Of a stretch of DNA of 64,000 bases, positions 22,566 through 34,192 are shown in pieces (position 1 is the first letter of the stretch; every line of letters starts with the position of its first letter). Under the pieces are notes generated by a model, which saw only the letters and a list, made by a program, of their open reading frames with translations, ran no database searches and was not told the origin of the DNA. Source of the DNA: Chrysogorgia sp. JL179-B06 (taxonomy: Eukaryota; Cnidaria; Anthozoa; Scleralcyonacea; Chrysogorgiidae). The DNA is taken from positions 464,501-528,500 of the forward strand of contig JAYKKM010000378.1 in the NCBI GenBank assembly GCA_035772405.1, in the 5' to 3' direction. The position numbers were made by a program, and so were the translations under genes.

Positions 22566-24775
22566 TTAAGAGTGTAAAGGATTGTCTCCTACAATATGTT
22601 GACTAATTATGTCTCTTAAATCATATTTTAAAGGAACATAAAGTCTGTTAATTATTTTTTGTAATGTATAAACAGTATAATCCAGCATCACATCAATGTG
22701 GACAAATGTGGTGACATTATCAGCTGAAGCCTCTTCAACTTCGTAAGCCGTTACATCAGTATTGAACTCTAAAGTGTTCAAGGGTGTAAATTCAAAGATA
22801 ATTTCTTCATTTGCTCACCAAATTTTTTCCAGCTTTCCAAACACAGGCATCTTGCTTACAAAGTTTGCATCAACTGCAATGATGCACAAGTTATTTGTAG
22901 CATATTTTGTACCATACACTTTAACCCACTTGGTTGTAAAAATCATGCTCAGCATTTCAGGATTGGAAAATAATCCTGCACAGGTAATTTTTTCAAGGAA
23001 GGCTGTTCTGTCTTCATTAATCACTTGTTTTGTGGGTCCAAGTTGTTTTTCTGTTAAAAATAATGGATGATGACTTGGATTTTCATTTTCAAAGTCTGCA
23101 CAATCATCAAATTGACAATGTTCAGCCAGTGATAAACAAATATTTTTGAAATTTTGCTGTGGTGCTAAATCTTTGAAATATCTGTGTCTTGCTTCGAAAC
23201 GAAGACAACAATGTCTTACTAGAGGTGCAAGCTGTAGCATTTTCTTAGGTATATGGACCATATAATGCATTTTCGGCGTAATGTTAATGTCAGGAAATAA
23301 TTGTTTAAACAGTTGGAGATGAGCATCAATGGCATTTTCCAATTCTTGAATGGTTTCTTTGCTGGTAACAGGGGAGAAACAAGTTGATACAAGTTGGGAT
23401 TTCCATGTTGTACTAATCCATTTAAGGAAAAAGGCAAGTACTTTAAATATATTCTGGCTTGTTCAGCTGTTTGCTTCAACTTGTAACGCTCTTGACCATT
23501 GAAGACGGTCTCTCTTAAAGGAGGGGGTCTGTTTGCCTCATCGTGGTACCCCAAGCTGAGTTGGTTAAATGCACCGTTCAGTTGTGGTAATGTTAAATAG
23601 CCATTGTCAATAAAATATGGACTTCATATTGGACAGAACCTTCGAGGAGAATGTGCATTAGGTCCTGAGGAAGCTGTTTCGTTATGTCGAAGTGGGACAA
23701 CTTGCTCAACAAACTTCTTTCCACAATTCCATAAGTTGTTTGAAGATCTTTCTTCACTCCAGGAGTTGGTGCCGTTTCAATGTTGTGACAATGGCAGGAG
23801 TATTGTTCCAAATTTCTTTCAGGGAAAAGGCTATCCTTGAAATTTATTTGGATGTCATTGAAAGTACATAAGCAAGAGCGGCACTTTTGATTTGCCCAGC
23901 CAACCTTCACTTTGAATCCGCCCCATTGCTGCTGCCCTTCTGTATCACCTAGGCAACTTACAACAGCACCATACAATTCTGTTTGTCTTCCATTAAGGTT
24001 GAATAAATAACCATTTGCCAGTGCATGAAGATCATTAATTACAGGTGCAAGTATTTTACTTTGCCCATATTTCAAAACATCTTTTGCCTTGGCAATAGCA
24101 AATAACCGGATTGCGCATAATTTTGACCTGAACTTTGGGTTGATATTCGCCAGGGTGTAGTAATACAGATCAATTTTGTGTTTCCCTATGTGACTCACCA
24201 ATGGGTTGCAAATTTCTATTTCATCATGGTAGAGGATTATTTGCAGCCCATCTGGATGTTCACAAAAGAAAGTATTATTTTTAAAAAACTGTCCATCACA
24301 AACGTCATATAGAATTCCTTCTTTACACCTGTTCTGCTTGCTCATAACCAGATCAAGGATTCGTTGGTTTGAAAGCAATTGCTGAATACTGTCAAGTATG
24401 GGAATATACACCATTGTAGCATCCTTCTCACAGATTTGCCTCTTTGAACCCTTGTTTCTATATGAAATCTTTCTTGCAAGCACATACTGAGTTGGGTTAA
24501 TATATTTCATATTCTTCTCTACATATGACAATTGCAGATGGCTTGTTTTCAATTCTTCGAATGGGTCTTCAAACATGTCAAAAACGTTTTCTACAGATTG
24601 TTTAGTTAATTCGTCAGTTTTTCCTTCAATACAACCAATTACCTTTTTTTTCAGATTTTCTTTGACTTGCTCAATAAGAATGCTTGAGCTTTCAACAATG
24701 TTATTGACCGCCACCTTTTGAAAAAAATAAGAAACTACTTAGAAGCATGTCAATAACATACAGTATAGCATTTAC

Positions 24776-24874
24776 AGTATACAAAAAATAAGAAAGTTAG
24801 TGAGTGCCGTTACTCATTTTACTTAGTATACAAAAAATAAGAAAGTTAGTGAGTGCCGTTACTCATTTTACTTA
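24776..24874. repeat. Two tandem 49-bp copies
   Basis: The unit begins agtatacaaaaaataagaaa and contains gttagtgagtgccgttactc. The two copies are adjacent and essentially identical, just upstream of the main transposase exon's acceptor. Confidence 0.8.
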
Positions 24875-25109
24875 ACACTTGCCCCACTCACTAACTAAAA
24901 AAAAACCATGGCACCATTAAACTGGTACTAAATAAAATGACTCTCTAAACTGGTGCTTACAAAGATCAAGAATCAAAGTTTCAAGAATCTGAGAAAGGTC
25001 AAGTGAGCACCAATCTAAGGAGAGACAGATTTTTGAGTATATTACAATTAATATTATTTTGGCATATTTCACTTGATTAAATGCGAATTTGGCATTCCAC
25101 TCGATTAAA

Positions 25110-26460
25110 TTGAATGAAATACCAAATATTACTTGTATTATACCCAAAAATCTTCTCCCGACATTACCACCACTATATATTTTCGCAACTGGTTCCGGTT
25201 TGGTCTTAAAATGTATATATTCCAACACTCGAAATTTTCCTTCACCATAAATCCTTAGAACCAGCTGTAATTTAATGGAGTGAAATGCCAAATATTACTT
25301 GTAATACACCCAGAATCTTATCCCGGCATTACCACCACTATATATACAGAACAAGGGACTACCTGTAGGCTCTAAGCAACGTCTTCCATAGCTCAGTGGT
25401 GGTCAGAGCACTGCACTAGCATCGCAGGTTCAATTCCAGCCGGAAGGCCTTGAAGTTGCATTTTTCGCAACTGGTCCCGGTTTGGTTTAAAATGTATATA
25501 TTCCAACACTCGAAATTTTCCTTCATCATAAATCCTTAGAACATGTAATTTAATCGATTGAAATGCCAAATATTACTTGTAATACAGTATACCCAGAATC
25601 TTATCCCGGCATTACCACCACTATATATACAGAACTCGTGACTAGGCTCTTGGCAACGTCTTCCGTAGCTCAGTGGTCAGAGCACTGCACTAGCATCGCA
25701 GGGTCGCGGGTTCAATTCCAGCCGGAAGGCCTTGAAGTTGCATTTTTCGCAACTGGTCCTGGTTTAGTCTTAAAATGTATATATTCCAACACGCGAAATT
25801 TTCCTTCACCATAAATCCTTAGAACCAGCTGTAATTTAATGGAGTGAAATACCAAATATTACTTGTAATATACCCAGAATCTTATCCCGGTATTACCACC
25901 ACTATATATACAGAACTCGTGACTAAGGCTCTGAGCAACGTCTTCCGTAGCTCAGTAGTGGTCAGAGCACTGCACTAGCATCGCAGGTTCAATTCCAGCT
26001 GGAAGGCCTTGAAGTTGCATTTTCGCAACTGGTCCCGGTTTGGTTTAAAATGTATATATTCCAACACTCGAAATTTTCCTTCATCAGAAATCCTTAGAAC
26101 ATGTAATTTAATCGAGTGAAATGCCAAATATTACTTGTAATACAGTATACCCAGAATATTATCCCGGCATTACCACCACTATATATACAGAACTCGTGAC
26201 TACATGTAGGCTCTAAGCAACGTCTTCCGTAGCTCAGTGGTCAGAGCACTGCACTAGCATCGCAGGTTCAATTCCAGCCAGAAGGCCTTGAAGTTGCATT
26301 TTTCGCAACTGGTCCCGGTTTGGTCTTAAAATGTATATATTCCAACACTCGAAATTTCCTTCACCATAAATCCTTAGAACCAGCTGTAATTTAATTGAGT
26401 GAAATGCCAAATATTGCTTGTAATTATTACCCAGAATCTTATCCCGGCATACCACCACTA
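25110..26460 (+). repeat. Tandem array of tRNA-Ala-like SINE units, period ~280 bp
   Basis: tRNA-like heads occur at about 25,382, 25,659, 25,941 and 26,221 (spacings 277, 282, 280). Each has an A box tagctcagtggtcagagca and a B box ggttcaattccagcc. Where best preserved (25,659) the acceptor arms cttccg/cggaag pair and the anticodon loop is ctAGCat, i.e. Ala(AGC). Each head is followed by a constant tail (cttgaagttgcatttttcgc..., cactcgaaattttcc) and spacer (ttaccaccactatatata). The array is cut by element B at 26,460 and resumes at 43,261 with another head at about 43,300. It lies in an intron of A's transposase. Confidence 0.85.
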
Positions 26461-26960
26461 CACAGCAAAATCGTGATTCTTATTTTAAGAAAAAAAATTC
26501 TTGTTTTAAGCAAGATATTGCTTAAAACAAGTATAATCATTCTTGTCCATATAGTGAGAATATTATTCTTATCAAGAATGCCATTCTTGCCAAGAATATT
26601 ATTCTTGTCAAGAACATTATTCTTGACAAGAACATATGTGCTTTAAATAAGCAATATATTTCTTATTCGATTCTTATTTTAAGGAAAACAATTCTTGTTT
26701 TGAGCAAAAAATGGCTTAAAACTAGTAAAATTATTCTTGTCCATATAGTAAGAATATTATTCTTAGCAAGAATATATTCTTACCAAGAATATAATTCTTA
26801 CCCGATTCTTGTTTTAAGAAAATAATTCTAATTTTAAGAAAATATTTGCCTAAATTGAGCAATTTTATTCTTGCCTGCATATTAAGTAATAATATAATTA
26901 TTGGCAAGAATCTTTCAAGAATATTTGTGCTCAAAACAAGTAATATCCTAAGCAAACTGA
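26461..26960. repeat. Subterminal repeats of B, left end
   Basis: Dense copies of ttcttgttttaag, caagaatattattctt and gattcttattttaag in both orientations. The mirrored array is at 42,840-43,260. Confidence 0.8.
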
Positions 26961-27578
26961 ATTTGTCTAGTCTAGCATTTGATACTTACTTTTATATAAA
27001 CTGCAAGAATCGCAACCACAAACAATTAACATCTTAGAACATGTATATCAATATACAAACATTTATTTAAATAAATAAAATTCAAGATTATAGTCCTACA
27101 TGAAAATACTTCGAACAAATTAAATGCTATAACCATGCATGCCAAGTATAACTGTATGCAAAAGTACAGGTCCCCTTATATACACTGTAAATATTTAAAA
27201 CTATTATTAAAACTATAAATATTAATGCAGGATTAGTGAATATGTATAGCAGTCTGCCCGGGTACCTGAGCTGGCTCGCCTCCATATAAACACCACCTAA
27301 GGTATAATTAGATATAGGTCTTTTGGATAAAGATGGCAGACATCACAGGAACGAGGCTTATGGGTCAAAATTACTTGTTTTGTCTCAGTCCAAACAACAA
27401 ATGAATATATGTATAGCAAATTTTAATTGTTCACCCTGAGTTTATTTTTGACCCACAAGCTTTGTTTCAGCTGCAATCTTTATGAAAAAGGTTTATAAAT
27501 AATGTTAAGGTTATGATGTTGCTGTAATGTTAATGCAATAAATTTTCCTTCTCTACAGTAATAATAAAAATAATCATA
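26961..27578. other. Non-coding DNA of B
   Basis: AT-rich. A gcctgggtacctgagctggc stretch near 27,256 resembles the tggaggcaagctgg repeat at 20.7 kb. No coding signal. Confidence 0.4.
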
Positions 27579-27724
27579 TCAATGTACATTAGCTTCTCTC
27601 AGCTTTGTAAGTTGTAATTTTGTCATCTTCCTTCCAGTTCCAACCATATTGTTATTTCCTGTGAATTCCACTGTCCTTTGGATAATGTTATCCTGATCAA
27701 GACATACCTGTATGGTACTATCAG
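27579..27724 (-). CDS. 3' exon of element B's small spliced ORF
   Basis: The exon follows ttttag and reads DSTIQVCLDQDNIIQRTVEF, NNNMVGTGRK, MTKLQLTKLREANVH then TGA. Its phase matches a candidate first exon at 42,318-42,369 (MFARIAEINKQVAGDLK before gtagga), giving exactly 66 codons including stop. The exons are 14.6 kb apart because element C and repeats fill the intron. Exon 1 resembles in length and position the short first exon of A's companion gene. No domain recognised; real expression unproven. Confidence 0.35.
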
Positions 27725-28333
27725 CTAAAAACAAAAGATGCACAATAAGAATAAATAAAATTAATAAGAATAATTAGGGAGTAAAGATGTAAATTAGGTT
27801 GCCCTGAAGTTGTTTGCAGTTCCCAGTGCCATCTGCTAACATTCAGATGGTTGCAAAATGATCCTGACACTCAGTCACGGCAACCTGAACCAGAAATTCT
27901 GGACGTTTAAAATTTAATTATGCATTGCATGGCAGTATACAGTATATATGTAATAGCTATAACAGAATGCCATTTCATTCAAATCCAAACATAACAGAAG
28001 CTTTTATAAAACAACATGATAACAACCTTTTTATATAAAAAACCTTATATATGTATAAAATATATATAGAAGAGTATTTTACCAGGAACTACATGTATTA
28101 AGGAACCGGTCTCACCAATTGAAATACACCAGCCATGCAACTTTTAAAACAATAACATGCATTTCCTTATTTCATATTGGATCTGCCCTACAGTACAATA
28201 TGCATGTTTGGATGGGCAAGTTTAATGCTAAATATTGACTTTAATAATATATATTTAACTGCTCTTGAAGTTTTGTTCGGTTGAGTCTGTGGCATGTTGT
28301 TCGAACTGCAGATACACTGTATCTTACTTAATA

Positions 28334-28603
28334 TCTGGAGTTGGTTGTTCAAAGCCTGGATAGCTTATCCAATGGATAAATCCTATCCAGTGAATATATA
28401 TTTCTATCCACTGAATGACCATCTAAGAAAAATAGCAGGTAAATATCACCAGCCATGTTTTCAACAACATATTCAACTAATGGTGGTATTCACTCACTAT
28501 TTTACTGAGATGGCCATTCACTTCAGTGGATAGAAAATATATTCACTGGATAAGCTATATATATAGCTTATATATATAAGGATTTGAACAACCAACCCCA
28601 GGA
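28334..28603. mobile_element. Fold-back MITE
   Basis: tctggagttggttgttcaaa is mirrored by tttgaacaaccaacccca. Inner arms carry ggatagcttatcc and tatccactgaat with inverted partners. Non-coding, about 270 bp. Confidence 0.75.
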
Positions 28604-28914
28604 CTTATCTACAAGCAAATATCACTCATGTTAATGAAAATCCAGAGGATATAAGTACAGTATATATTTCCTGATAATTTCCAGTAAACATATAACAAAA
28701 TATATATTTAATATTTTAATATATAAAACATAAAACAAAAAGTACAGTGTAATGCAATAGGGTATACATGTACATGTATACGAGACTGCTTTTACACTGC
28801 ATTAAATTCCCATGTTTGGATACTTTTATCCAAACACAAGTATAATTAATATATTTCACTGTTACATATATCAATCAAACCAGTACATCGACATTGTAAC
28901 TCTCGCTCTCCATC

Positions 28915-29045
28915 TGAGTCTCAGTAGCTAAATGGTTAGAGCGTCTCACCGGCAATCAGAGGTTACATGTTCAATCCCTGTCCGGGAAACATTTTCTGAG
29001 GATTTGAGCTTGATGATTGCCCATGTATTGTCTATCTACTCCAAG
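28915..29045 (+). mobile_element. Second tRNA-derived SINE family, copy 1
   Basis: The head tcagtagctaaatggttaga (A box) and ggttacatgttcaatccctg (B box) with loop ccGGCaa (Ala GGC-like) is followed by a tail with gaggatttgagcttgatgat. Diverged relatives: about 34,390-34,500 and 37,800-37,880 (+), with head-only traces near 32,020 (-) and 33,000 (-). Confidence 0.65.
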
Positions 29046-29269
29046 ATCCCACATTCACAACATCAATATATATAAATATACAACATATTTCACTGTGTGA
29101 CGAAGCACCTTTGCTCGAAATGTTAGACCTCCCATACACAATTTCGGCAGTATACCAACTTTTAAGAGTCGTAAAATGAATCGTAAAATGAATATCAGAG
29201 CCCTGCTCAAAATTCGAATGTGGAGAGCCATCTCATAACAAACATATATATATATATATATATATATTC

Positions 29270-29768
29270 ATATGGATTTGTGGTGAAGGAAAATTTCGAG
29301 TGTTGGAATATATACATTGTAATACCAAACCGGGACCAGTTGCGAAAAATGCAACTTCAAGGCCTTCGGGCTGGGAATTGAACCCGCAACCCTGCGATGC
29401 TAGTGCAGTGCTCTGACCACTGAGCTATAGAAGGCGTTGCCGAGAGCCTAGTCACGAGTTCTGTATATATAGTGGTGGTAATGCCGGGATAAGATTCTGG
29501 GTATATTATAGGTAATATTTGGCATTTCACTCAATTAAACTACATGTTCATATGGATTAGTGGTGAAGGAAAATTTCGAGTGTTGGAATATATACATTGT
29601 AAGACCAAATCCGGACCAGTTGCGAAAAATGCAACTTCAAGGCCTTCCGGCTGGGAATTGAACCAGCGACCCTGCGATGCTAGTGCAGTGCTCTGACAAC
29701 TGAGCTACAGAAGGCGTTGCCGAGAGCCTAGTCACGAGTTCTGTATATATATAGTGGTGGTAATGCCG
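29270..29768 (-). repeat. Second tRNA-Ala-like array (minus orientation), left part
   Basis: Two minus-strand units with heads at about 29,372-29,437 and 29,660-29,727, the same family as the 25-kb array. The array is interrupted by element C and resumes at 40,176-40,860 with two further full units and one truncated by (TA)n. Spacing is again about 270-290 bp. Confidence 0.8.
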
Positions 29769-29911
29769 CACTGTTAATTTTAGGGTGTCAATTTAACACC
29801 AAAAAGTGGTGCTCGACTTGTCAAAAGGGCAAAAGTCCATTAAAACTAAGGGCAAAACAATCTTAAAACTCAATCTACTCGTAATATATATCTACTCAAT
29901 ATATATATAAA

Positions 29912-29955
<44 letters not shown>

Positions 29956-30474
29956 ATATAATAATAGCCTGGGTAGTGGGTCTCTGGCCTCTGGGAATAT
30001 CGTTGACGTTGGTGGAAAGTTCGTTATGGTATCCACACGTCCATACTTTGAATACTTTCCTTATTTCAAATTTGCTCGGATCACACAATTTTTCCACGAC
30101 CATACCAAAATACACCCTGGCAAATTATTTGTTTGTATAAATATTTCAATTCAATTGTGTAATGTCATTAAAATCAGTTATAAAACAGCGCAATGGCATG
30201 GCTCGCGCGGTAAATTCAAATTTATAATGTAAATATTTGTTTGCAATAGGTCTTATATTAAACAACAATACAAGCCAGTCCTACCTTTAAGATCGCCAGC
30301 AACTTGTTTATTGATTTCCGCAATCCTGGCAAACATCTTCAGACATTATGTATTGGTAATTGTTCCAAATTCTTTCAAGCAATCGATAAGCACACACGAG
30401 TTCTGTATATATATAGTGGTGGTAATGCCGCACTGTTAATTTTAGGGTGTCAATTTAACACCAAAAAGTGGTGC
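29734..30474. repeat. Direct duplication of C's left end plus a copied 580-bp B segment
   Basis: The stretch acgagttctgtatatata...through C's first ~45 bp occurs twice (29,734-29,813 and 30,395-30,474). The 580 bp between them closely matches 41,852-42,427, including the ORF exon and a 68-codon frame repeated identically at 30026 and 42059. Gene conversion, a local duplication or an assembly artefact could explain it. Confidence 0.75.
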
Positions 30475-30815
30475 TAAAAAATTAGGTAAAAAATGACACT
30501 ATTTTTTGGTGCTATTTTAACACCACTATTGATGGTGTTGATTTAACACTAGATATGGTGCTAAAACAACACCTATTTTTGGTGTTACATTAGCACTGGT
30601 TTGTGGGGTTAATTTAACACCTGTTATGTGGTGCTAAAATAGCACTTGTTTTTAGGGTTAAAGTAATACCACTTTTAGGTGCTAATGTGACACCAGTTTT
30701 AAGAGTTGATTTAACACTTATAGTGTAGCGCTAAAATAACACTTGATTGACAGTGCTAAAGCAACACCTTTCCTGGTGCTAAACTAACACCAGTTTAAGG
30801 AGTTGATTTAACACT
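30437..30815. repeat. Subterminal repeats of C, left end (aacacc motif)
   Basis: About twenty copies of taacacc or ggtgctaa in both orientations, roughly every 15-25 bp. The mirror array is at 39,700-40,175. Confidence 0.85.
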
Positions 30816-30930
30816 TTCAACCATGCACATTAATACACACAAAAGAGAAGGGAAATAGGTTCTGCATGATTGATTATTATTAAATTACACTTCCATAAGA
30901 AATATCCTTTAACAATATATTATGCATGCA

Positions 30931-31300
30931 TTAATGTATATAAACGAAGTTTTTATGTAAATATATACTTAGTATATTATTTAGATTGGAGTCCAAGCTC
31001 ACTGAGTATAGTTTCTGAACAGAGATTTTTTTCTTGACATCAGCAGGCCTGTCCAAGGTGACAGCTTCCAGGAATGCATATATATTTGAGACTCCTGGAG
31101 TGTACTCCATATTGAGGACATAAAATGTGGCAATAAGCATGGCCACCACCAAAGCCACCGGAATATTTGTTTCAGCAAAACTCAAATAGATTTGCCCCTC
31201 AGCAGCAATGTAAAGTGGGTTCAAGGATGTAACTGTCTCCAGACGCCACGATTCGTGGATATGTTGACTTTCTCACTTCTTCATCAATGGCGTCGTCATC
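30931..31300 (-). pseudogene. Last exon of element C's companion gene (homologue of A's)
   Basis: After cttttag the exon reads DDAIDEEVRKSTYPRIV, then, after a 1-base frameshift near 31,215, LYIAAEGQIYLSFAE and ALVVAMLIATFYVLNMEY. This aligns with the last exon of A's companion gene (LLGKEVFLVFKGNEVANAVV, AFIASFYLLDLDYP). Candidate upstream exons of the same gene are at 33,280-33,357 (MKLQFCHSCLNKTK) and 35,081-35,130 (MMRFQPAFSKVRRSK), each ending at gtaagt. The frameshift and LINE insertion suggest it is dead. Confidence 0.55.
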
Positions 31301-31485
31301 CTAAAAGTATTCATTTTGATATTAATCTATATAGGTTTGAAAATCGAACCTTAGCCACTTACGAGCCCCTTATTGGACGCTGATGACATCACTAGGAAAA
31401 GCGCGTGAAAATTACAATATAAAAAATGGCTTGTAGTACATTACTACCAGACTGTCACTTTGTATATTTTTAGTAAGTCTATTTT

Positions 31486-31882
31486 GAACAATTATTGGAT
31501 TCGGCTTACGTATGACATCAAGAATTATCCAGACCTTGGTCAATGTTATCTGCCTCAGCCTTCGGCAGATAACATTGACCTCAGTCTGGACTCTGGATAA
31601 TTATTTATCATGCTCAGCTTCATCCAATAATTGTATAGTATTCGATGGATATTGAGAATTCACTGGAGTATGTTGACCAATAAGAAATGAGAATGAACTT
31701 TGAACGTATTATAATAAACAATTATTGGACAAGGTTGCGCATGATATCAAGAATTCACCAGACCAAGGTCAATGTTATCTGCCAAATCCGAAGGCTGAGT
31801 GAGCCAAATAACTTTGAAAGAGGTCTGGATAATTCTTGTTATCATGTATAAACCAAATCCAATAATTGTTTTATTATACAAT
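31486..31882. repeat. Two tandem fold-back copies (aacaattattgga family)
   Basis: 31,486-31,632 is a palindrome (gaacaattattggattcggc mirrored to ccaataattgt) with inner ggtcaatgttatctgcc. A diverged second copy follows at about 31,717-31,882. Non-coding MITEs. Confidence 0.7.
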
Positions 31883-32259
31883 AATAAATGTAAAGCCTTT
31901 AGCAAGTTTGGAAGCCATGCAAAGACATTTACATCAGGCAAGACATCAAGCAGTGTCTGTTGGTTTTTCAGCCAATCACAATTGAGATTGTAGGAGTATT
32001 GTATAATAATTCTGATTGTTAGTGAGATGCTCTAACCATGCATTGAGCTACTGAGACTAGGATGGAGAGGGTTTCATCATTGATTTTGGACTGCCACTTC
32101 AAAAACAGCTTTTGGGTGGATGTTTATTATGTGGATGGCTTTTAGACAGCTCGTTAATTTTAGGACAGCTAAAGCGTACCTTTCATATTCTAATATTTAT
32201 GGTACAGTAGTTGGTGGCCTCAATTCAGTCAATTGGTGAAAAAACATGAATACTAGTAG
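31883..32259. other. Non-coding DNA of C
   Basis: A tRNA-like head trace on the minus strand near 32,000-32,060. Nothing else recognised. Confidence 0.4.
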
Positions 32260-33440
32260 TATTACGTGTTAGCTGCCCCAATTATTGACATTATCAATTC
32301 ATCTTTATCCTCAGGAGTATTTCCTCTGTCACTTAAGAAAGGTCTCATCTGCCCATCTATTAAAAAACCTACTAGTGATAAAGAGCAATTCCCTAATTAT
32401 AGACCTATTACTAACGTGGCTTTCTTGTCAAAAGTATTAGAGCGGAATGCTGCCAGACAGACAACAGACTATCTTATTGAGAATAACCTCCTTGCAAAAA
32501 TGCAATCTGCTTATAGACTCTTTCATAGCACAGAGACAGCAGTTCTGCGTGTTTTCAATGACATCCTTAATGCACTTGATGAAAATCAGGAAGTAGTGTT
32601 GGTACTGTTGGACTTATCATCTGCGTTCGACACCATTGACCACACTGTTCTATTGGAGAGACTTAAACATCGTTATGGGTTTAGTGGAACTGTACTAGCC
32701 TGGTATCGCTCATACCTTTCTGATCGGGTACAGTCAGTTATGGTGAAGAATACGCATTCCTCAAATAAACCATTCCAATATGGTGTACCTCAGGGTTCTG
32801 TATTGGGTCCACTTCTGTTTTCACTTTTCTTTGCGCCATTTATATAATACACGCAACCTGTACCTGTATACAGTGCATGCCATTACATTCTCCCAATTTA
32901 TTTAATACCACCTGCACCACACTTTTCAAGTCACCAACTTTATGTCATTACTACATTATCCAACTAAAACATGATGATACTGTAATTTTGTTGGTGAGAT
33001 GCTCTAACCATTGCACTATCGAGTCTAGCATGGAGTACTGGTACATGTTAATGTTTTAAGTTTGCAGAGTGTACACAGTCTTTGAAAAACTTAAAACATA
33101 AACAGGTAACCCCCGTCAAGGAGTTGGTGAAGTGGGTGTACCGTGTACTGTGCATCCACTGAACACCCAGTTTTTAAAAATCATTCAGATTTTTGAAGGT
33201 ACTGTATGTAATAATGTATATGCTCTTTCACAAGCATAATAAAAAAATTATTAGTAAATAAAATAAACTCAAACTTACCAAAATAAGCTAAATAATTTTT
33301 TCCAGCTGCTCTTATCTTAGTTTTGTTTAAGCAGGAATGGCAAAATTGCAACTTCATCTAGAAACCTAATTAAAATACAGATAATAATAAATTAAACACC
33401 ATAACCAAGTTAATGAATTAACATTATATGTGTGGACATT

Positions 33441-33738
33441 GTCAATAGAGGTATGATCTGGAAACACGGCCAAAGTCTTTGTTCTATGTTTTTGTTCACG
33501 TTTATGCAAATGTGTGCACTTTCACACTTGCTGAACACTTTGTATTTTATGTATAATGAAGCAAGCAGCCAATGGTAGCGATGCAGCGTTTGGGTTTAGT
33601 CACTCAACCGTGCTGTAGAAATATTAATGAACATAAAACAAAAGACTTGTGCACTTCCAGGGCATCCTCAACATAAATCGCAGCTTCTTGTTAGCCGCTT
33701 TGACGTTTGCCACGTTTCCAGACCATACCTCTATTGAC
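33441..33738. mobile_element. MITE with gtcaatagaggtat ends
   Basis: gtcaatagaggtatgatctg is mirrored by ccagaccatacctctattgac; about 298 bp, non-coding. It lies only in the first copy of the duplicated segment, so it arrived after the duplication. Confidence 0.8.
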
Positions 33739-34071
33739 TATGGTGTGGACGATCAACTTCACACATATAATGATACTCCTAGGTTCAAACCATTTACTTT
33801 AATGAATTAACAATAGATAATGGTTGCAACAACTCAACCAATCCATGTCGAGTGTTTCAATATGCTTTGATTCATCAAGATTAGACAGGTTAATAGTGAA
33901 CTCTATACAGTATATACAGTAGAGTCCACTAAAAGATATTTTGTTTTCTTTTGTCATAGCACAGTGGACTAGAGAGTTCACTAATGAATTAAATAAGTCA
34001 ATGTTTCTGGTAAATGTGTGAGACCAAAAAAAATTATAGTAAAAGTTGAAATTACTTTGTGTTAGATAATG

Positions 34072-34192
34072 GTCCCTTGTGCTCTATGGGATACAGAGTC
34101 CCTCAAATTAGATAGAAGTCCACTCGGGGCCTTCTAACTACTGTAATTGTCGGGACTCTATATCCCATAGAACACTTGTGACCATTATCTAA
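34072..34192. repeat. 121-bp fold-back
   Basis: ttagataatggtcccttgtg is mirrored by gtgaccattatctaa, with inner ctctatgggata/tatcccatagag pairs. Absent from the paralogous segment at 37.6 kb. Confidence 0.75.

Noticed and set aside
25659..25731. Functional tRNA-Ala(AGC) gene
   Set aside because: It folds partly like a tRNA but is one unit of a tandem SINE-like array with a constant non-tRNA tail, and sister copies are degraded.
24776..26460. CRISPR-like array
   Set aside because: Repeats are 49 bp x2 and ~280-bp tRNA-like units in a eukaryotic intron context; no short regular spacers.
21160..26960. Elements A-left and B-left as ends of one 5.3-kb transposon
   Set aside because: The ends are both in left orientation (CACTG... 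and CACAG...), and B's left end pairs precisely with 43,260 by TIR and TA duplication.
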